Assembly: GCF_021043375.1 (NCBI RefSeq)
Contig: NZ_JAJNDV010000001.1
Span: 275,058 to 339,057 of the forward strand
Reading direction: 5' to 3'
Length of the DNA: 64,000 nt
Source: Sphingomonas sp. IC-56
GTDB taxonomy: Bacteria > Pseudomonadota > Alphaproteobacteria > Sphingomonadales > Sphingomonadaceae
Under the pieces are notes generated by a model. It had not been told where the DNA came from. It was given only the letters and a program-made list of their open reading frames with translations, and did not search any database. A program made the position numbers and the translations under genes. This document shows, piece by piece, positions 60,177 to 64,000 of this stretch (position 1 is the first letter of the stretch; every line of letters begins with the position of its first letter).

Positions 60177-61592
60177 ATGACCGAAGCACGATCGGGTCTC
60201 ACCCGGCGCGACTGGCTGGGCGGCGCAGCGGCAAGCGCAGGCGTGCTCACCCTGCCCGGCACTGCCTTTGCGCGAAAGATCGCGCCCAGCGACCGCGTCA
60301 ACGTCGCAGTGATCGGCGCGGGCGGCATGGGCGCGCAGAACATGGCGAAGCTCACCAGCCAGAACATCGTCGCGATGGCCGATGTCGATCTCGCCCATGT
60401 CGCCAAGGCGTTCGTCGGTGACAGGGGCGGGGCGCGCCCTGACCTGCAGCCGCTCAAGGCGGCCTATGACCGCGCCGCCAAGTTCGCCGATTATCGGCGG
60501 ATGTTCGACGCTCGCAAGGACATCGACGCCGTGGTGATCGCCACGCCGGACCATCATCACGCGGTCGCTGCCAAGATGGCGATGGAGCGCGGCATCCATG
60601 TCTATGTGCAAAAGCCGCTGACCTACACGGTTCGCGAAGGACGGGTGCTGCTCGATCTCGCGGCGAAGAACCCGAAGCTGGTAACCCAGATGGGCAATCA
60701 GGGCCATTCGGGTGATGACGGCCGCCGGGTGGTGGAGCTGATCCGCGGCGGCGTGATCGGGGGGGTGCGCGAAGTCCATGCCTGGACCAACCGCCCGCTC
60801 TGGCCACAGGGCGACGCACGTCCTGCCCCGGTGCCGAAGCCGGCCAGCCTCGACTGGGACGTGTGGCTTGGTCCGGCGGCGGTGGATTGGGGCTATCATC
60901 CCGATTACGCCCATTTCAACTGGCGCGGCTGGGTGCCGTTCGGGATCGGCTCGCTCGGGGACATGGGCGCGCATCTGGTCGACTTCCCGCTCTGGGCGCT
61001 GGAGCCGGGGCTGCCGACGCGGATCGAGACGCGGCACAGCCGCTGGGGCGGCGACGACAATATCTGGGACGGCAAGCCGCCGACGGATCTGGGCAGCTAT
61101 CCGCTCGCCAACATCACGACCTATCAGTTCGGGCAAGCCAAGCACGGCCCGCTGACGATGACCTGGTATGATGGCGGGCTGATGCCGCCAACGCCCGCAG
61201 GGATGCCGGCAAGCGCACGGATGAACCCGGATGGCGGTGTGCTGTATGTCGGCGATCGCGGCATGCTGATGCACGAAACCTATGGACAAAAGCCGGTCCT
61301 GATCGGCGATGGCGTCGAAGCGCGCGCTGCCGCGGTGCCCGTGTCGCTGCCCCGCATCCAGGGCGGCCGCGATGGTCATGAGATGAACTGGATCCGCGCG
61401 ATCCGCGGCGAAGAGGCGATCTCCTCGCCCTTCTCGGCCGCCGTGCCGCTCAACGAGACGATGCTGCTCGGCATGGTCGCTATGCGCGCGGATCAGCCGA
61501 TCGAATATGATGGCGCCAGCGGGCGGATCACCAATCTACCGGATGCCAACCGCTTCCTGGACCGTGAGTATCGTCAGGGATGGGCGCTGTGA
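60177..61592 (+). CDS. Tat-exported Gfo/Idh/MocA-family oxidoreductase
   Basis: 471 aa. Twin-arginine signal GLTRRDWLGGAAASAGVLTL at the N-terminus. NAD-binding VAVIGAGGMGAQNMAKL, then VYVQKPLTYTVREGR, where the usual E-K-P is Q-K-P with the catalytic-region Lys kept, MGNQGHSGDDGRRVVELIRG, and a C-terminal substrate domain with GSLGDMGAHLVDFPLWAL. Tat export means it folds with its NAD(P) cofactor inside, as in glucose-fructose oxidoreductase. Substrate probably a sugar; not determined. Confidence 0.9.
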   Translation: MTEARSGLTRRDWLGGAAASAGVLTLPGTAFARKIAPSDRVNVAVIGAGGMGAQNMAKLTSQNIVAMADVDLAHVAKAFVGDRGGARPDLQPLKAAYDRAAKFADYRRMFDARKDIDAVVIATPDHHHAVAAKMAMERGIHVYVQKPLTYTVREGRVLLDLAAKNPKLVTQMGNQGHSGDDGRRVVELIRGGVIGGVREVHAWTNRPLWPQGDARPAPVPKPASLDWDVWLGPAAVDWGYHPDYAHFNWRGWVPFGIGSLGDMGAHLVDFPLWALEPGLPTRIETRHSRWGGDDNIWDGKPPTDLGSYPLANITTYQFGQAKHGPLTMTWYDGGLMPPTPAGMPASARMNPDGGVLYVGDRGMLMHETYGQKPVLIGDGVEARAAAVPVSLPRIQGGRDGHEMNWIRAIRGEEAISSPFSAAVPLNETMLLGMVAMRADQPIEYDGASGRITNLPDANRFLDREYRQGWAL

Positions 61593-61648
61593 ACCAGCCG
61601 CTCCGCTAGCGGCGCTTGGTGCGCAGCGCTGGGATGCAGCGCCCGGCC

Positions 61649-61918
61649 TTAGGCCGGCAGGCGTTCCGCCAGCATGGCAATCCCGTCCGCGCTCAAGCTG
61701 TCGTGCGAGGCGCCGTCCAAAATGATCGGCCGCTCGACCGACAGCGTGGCAGCCGCCTTGTGCGCGGGGTCGAGCTTCAGCCACTCGCGGACCACCGCTT
61801 CGAGGTTGGAGACCTCGGCTATGTCCTGTTCGCTCCGCACGACATTCTCAAGTGAGGCACTCATCGACCAGTCAATGGCCGGGCTCTTCGATGCGTCGCC
61901 CCAGATTGCTTCCGTCAT
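61649..61918 (-). CDS. Hypothetical protein (89 aa)
   Basis: ATG 61918 to stop at 61649. Sequence includes SMSASLENVVRSEQDIAEVS, AVVREWLKLDPAHKAAATL and a Leu/Ala-rich helix end MLAERLPA. Soluble, no cysteine or membrane segment. Family not recognised; codon use looks like that of real genes here. Confidence 0.68.
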   Translation of the reverse strand: MTEAIWGDASKSPAIDWSMSASLENVVRSEQDIAEVSNLEAVVREWLKLDPAHKAAATLSVERPIILDGASHDSLSADGIAMLAERLPA

Positions 61919-62016
61919 CTAACAACGCTCCCGTTCTGTACCGAACCAAGCGCCAAAGGGGTGGCGAGGTTCCGCTAGACGGGCGGCTACCGTCTCTTCG
62001 GCACCCACTTAGAGCT

Positions 62017-62097
62017 CCCCTCCCTGCAAGGGAGGGGCTGGGAGCAACAGGTCGGCCATGCCCCCCGGCATGGCCTGAACAGCGCGGGGCGCTGTTC
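62017..62097. repeat. Hairpin chain in the grpE downstream region
   Basis: Three perfect 9-bp hairpins in a row: CCCCTCCCT-gca-AGGGAGGGG (62017-62037), GGCCATGCC-cccc-GGCATGGCC (62054-62075) and GAACAGCGC-ggg-GCGCTGTTC (62077-62097). A fourth (62149) and fifth (62192) follow. This 400-base gap between the 89-aa gene and grpE contains no gene I can support. Confidence 0.75.
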
Positions 62098-62148
62098 ACC
62101 TGATGCTGGTGCGAGCGCAGCGAGCCAACGAGATACTTGGGAGGAGGG

Positions 62149-62177
62149 AAAAGGGCGGGCATCGAGCCCGCCCTTTT
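62149..62177 (-). terminator. Bidirectional terminator downstream of grpE
   Basis: AAAAGGGCGGGC (62149-62160) / GCCCGCCCTTTT (62166-62177), perfect 12-bp inverted repeat with A and T ends, 5-base loop, 142 bases beyond the grpE stop. It would work on both strands. Confidence 0.85.
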
Positions 62178-62191
62178 CCGACCCACCCCTA

Positions 62192-62214
62192 CCCCCTCCC
62201 TTTCAGGGAGGGGG
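62192..62214. repeat. C/G-rich hairpin near grpE
   Basis: CCCCCTCCCT-TTC-AGGGAGGGGG, perfect 10-bp stem; same stem sequence family as the hairpin at 62017-62037, so the two could also pair with each other around the terminator. Confidence 0.7.
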
Positions 62215-62318
62215 ACTTGAGTATCGACGAATGAAGGCTAGGATGCTCGAGCGGCCCAACCCCAAGCACAGCCGGCGGAAGCGCGCTCGGCACTCCCCCA
62301 CCGGCCACCCGCCTAGGA

Positions 62319-62882
62319 TCAGTCCGGCTTCTTCGCCACGCCAACCAGCGCCGGGCGCAGCAGGCGGTCCTTGATCATATACCCCGACTGGATTTCCTGC
62401 ACGACCGTACCCGGCTCCGCGTCAACGCTCGGCACTTCCATCATCGCCTGGTGGCGGTTCGGATCCAGTGCCTCGCCCACTGCCGAGATCTTGGTGATGC
62501 CATGCCGGCCAAACACCGACTCAAGCTCGCGGCCAGTCGCCTCCAGGCCCGTCACCAGCCCCTTCAGCTTCTCGTCCTCGCGCAGATCAGCGGGGATCGC
62601 CGCCAGCGCACGCGCCAGATTGTCGGCAACCGACAGCACGTCGCGCGCAAAGCCGGTTGCGGCATAGGCGCGCGCGTCCTGCGCTTCCTTCTCGGCCCGC
62701 CGGCGGACATTCTGCGTCTCGGCCTGCGCATACAGCACCTGCTGTTTCGCCTCGGCGAGCTGCGACTCCAGCTCGGCGGTGCGGTCATGCTCCGCCACTT
62801 CGGGTGCCGCTTCCGCGGTTTCCTCGCGAAGGTTGCTGTCCGCGTCCTGCAGGTCAGCGTTGATGTTTTCGTTCTCGGTCAT
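62319..62882 (-). CDS. grpE: Nucleotide exchange factor GrpE
   Basis: 187 aa from ATG 62882. Long N-terminal acidic coil (about 20-80), then ETQNVRRRAEKEAQDARAYA, FARDVLSVADNLARAL and C-terminal beta domain with DPNRHQAMMEVPS and GYMIKDRLLRPALVGVAK. Promotes ADP release from DnaK. Follows hrcA by 16 bases in the usual heat-shock order. Confidence 0.95.
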   Translation of the reverse strand: MTENENINADLQDADSNLREETAEAAPEVAEHDRTAELESQLAEAKQQVLYAQAETQNVRRRAEKEAQDARAYAATGFARDVLSVADNLARALAAIPADLREDEKLKGLVTGLEATGRELESVFGRHGITKISAVGEALDPNRHQAMMEVPSVDAEPGTVVQEIQSGYMIKDRLLRPALVGVAKKPD

Positions 62883-62898
62883 GGTTCCCTGTACGTCT

Positions 62899-63942
62899 TC
62901 AAGCGAGCAATCGGGCCAAGGTGGCCGCCGTGAAATCCACCATGGGCACGACGCGGGCATAGTTCAACCGGGTGGGGCCGATCACGCCCACCACGCCGAC
63001 CACGCGCCCATCCAGCGATCGCACCGGCTTGGCGATCACCGACGAGCCGGAAAGCGCGAACAGCTTGTTCTCCGATCCGATGAAGATCCGCGTCGCCTCG
63101 CCCTCGCGCGCGCTGTCGAGCAGCCGGGAAATCTCTTCCTTGCCCTCCAGCTCGTCGAGCAATTGGCGCACCCGCTCCAGATCTTCGGCGGCCGTGGCGT
63201 CGACCAGCCGGGCCTGCCCGCGCACGATCAGCACCGGGCGGCGGTCGCCATCCTCGCTCCACACCGCCAGGCCCCGCTCCACCAGCAGCGCCGCAGCCGA
63301 ATCGAGCGCGGCGCGCTTCTGCGTCAGGTCGCGGTCGATCCGCGCGCGCGCCTGCGCCAGCGTCAGTCCGGCCAGCATGCTGCTCATGTAATTGGCCGCC
63401 TGTTGCAGCGCATGCGGGTCGATCCCGCCGGGCAGATGCACGACCCGGTTCTCCACCGACCCGTCCTCGCCGACCAGCACGGCGAGCGCGCGGTCCTGGC
63501 TCAGTGGCACGAAGCCGAACTGGCGCAGCACCGGCTCGGCCTTGGGCACCAGCACGAGTCCCGCGCAGGCCGACAGGCCCGACAGCGCGGCCGTGGTATT
63601 GGCAATCGCCTCTTCCACCGGCCCCACCTTCCCTGCCCGCGCCTCAATCGCGGCGCGTTCTTCGGCCGAAGGCTCATTGGCCTGCATCATGCCGTCGACG
63701 AACAGCCGCAGCCCGACATCGGTCGGCATCCGCCCGGCGCTGGTATGCGGCGCGGCAAGCAGCCCGGCCTCCTCCAGGTCCTGCATCACGTTGCGGATGG
63801 AGGCCGGCGAGAGGTTCAGCGCCGAGATTTTGGATATGGTCCGCGACCCCACCGGCGCGCCGGTGTCGAGATAGGATTCCACCACGATGCGGAACACGTC
63901 GCGCGCGCGATCGGTAAGTTCGCCAATGGGAGGAATGGTCAT
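62899..63942 (-). CDS. hrcA: Heat-inducible transcription repressor HrcA
   Basis: 347 aa. Winged helix at residues about 1-80 (DRARDVFRIVVESYLDTGAPVG, SPASIRNVMQDLEEAGLL, PHTSAGRMPTDVGLRLFVDG), GAF-like dimer domain, and C-terminal RSLDGRVVGVVGVIGPTRLNY, VPMVDFTAATLARLL. Binds CIRCE operators (usually at groESL). I see no CIRCE sequence in the 58 bases upstream that remain in the window. Confidence 0.95.
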   Translation of the reverse strand: MTIPPIGELTDRARDVFRIVVESYLDTGAPVGSRTISKISALNLSPASIRNVMQDLEEAGLLAAPHTSAGRMPTDVGLRLFVDGMMQANEPSAEERAAIEARAGKVGPVEEAIANTTAALSGLSACAGLVLVPKAEPVLRQFGFVPLSQDRALAVLVGEDGSVENRVVHLPGGIDPHALQQAANYMSSMLAGLTLAQARARIDRDLTQKRAALDSAAALLVERGLAVWSEDGDRRPVLIVRGQARLVDATAAEDLERVRQLLDELEGKEEISRLLDSAREGEATRIFIGSENKLFALSGSSVIAKPVRSLDGRVVGVVGVIGPTRLNYARVVPMVDFTAATLARLLA

Positions 63943-63985
63943 GCGGTCTATGTAGCGTTTGTGCGCCCCGCCTCAAGCACACCTT

Positions 63986-64000
63986 CAGTTCCCCGGCGCA
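63986..64000. repeat. Possible start of repeat family A copy 4 (cut by window edge)
   Basis: CAGTTCCCCGGCGCA matches the first 13 bases of the family A left arm; the sequence ends here. Position upstream of hrcA. Confidence 0.4.

Noticed and set aside
63943..64000. CIRCE operator upstream of hrcA
   Set aside because: No TTAGCACTC-N9-GAGTGCTAA or close variant in the 58 bases available; it may lie elsewhere or beyond the window.
1..64000. CRISPR arrays, insertion sequences, integrases, toxin-antitoxin or prophage genes
   Set aside because: None found: no regularly spaced direct repeats, no transposase or integrase motifs, and no tRNA-associated attachment repeats beside either tRNA.

Overview
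The window is a GC-rich, densely packed piece of an alphaproteobacterial chromosome, most likely from the Sphingomonadales (Sphingomonas or a close relative). The evidence is a CtrA master regulator and a CpdR-like receiver, a PhoK-like alkaline phosphatase of the type known from Sphingomonas, a SapC-family protein, a large TonB-dependent receptor, a Bpt-type N-end-rule transferase, a pyruvate dehydrogenase E2/E3 locus, and dispersed GC-rich inverted repeats between genes. I see no phage, insertion sequence, integron, plasmid gene or CRISPR array, so this reads as core chromosome with a few accessory pockets.

Layout, 0-20 kb: a valine-degradation operon (mmsA, acyl-CoA dehydrogenase, 3-hydroxyisobutyryl-CoA hydrolase, enoyl-CoA hydratase, mmsB) that converts isobutyryl-CoA to propionyl-CoA; a beta-helix protein; a phoK-like phosphatase divergent from a dsbD-type disulfide reductase; a three-gene ATP-grasp / alpha-E / transglutaminase-like operon; a membrane-anchored LuxR-type regulator; bpt; threonine ammonia-lyase; an exported amidohydrolase overlapping an HPP membrane protein; a DJ-1/PfpI protein; and ctrA with a near-consensus CtrA box upstream.

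20-40 kb: LysR divergent from pirin and wrbA with a palindromic operator candidate; RluA-type pseudouridine synthase, arfB and a free-Met sulfoxide reductase; an RcnB-like protein; an M28 peptidase with a universal stress protein; pdhC, a small membrane protein, a thioesterase and lpdA; a methyltransferase; tRNA-Val; cpdR; an N-formylglutamate amidohydrolase convergent with a newly proposed small RNA and sapC; an FAD-linked dehydrogenase; a DEAD-box helicase; an SGNH hydrolase; and a Zur-like regulator.

40-64 kb: dxs; a TonB receptor with a jelly-roll-like partner; ctaA-cutA; rplM-rpsI; a methyltransferase; an overlapping lipid kinase / phosphoesterase pair; an apparently cytoplasmic carbohydrate cluster (MFS transporter, uncharacterised 744-aa protein, SDR, GH130); tRNA-Gly; an exported VOC protein with a Tat-exported Gfo/Idh/MocA oxidoreductase; and hrcA-grpE.

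The most interesting items are (1) a candidate ~107-nt small RNA at about 33.34-33.44 kb with its own sigma70-like promoter, three stem-loops, an exposed anti-Shine-Dalgarno CUCCUCCC and a textbook terminator; (2) the ATP-grasp / alpha-E / transglutaminase operon, which lacks the proteasome-like Anbu gene and whose transglutaminase has Ala where the catalytic Cys should be; (3) the GH130-linked cluster with a large protein I cannot assign to a family; and (4) a LuxR-HTH protein carrying a membrane anchor and an Ig-like extracytoplasmic domain.
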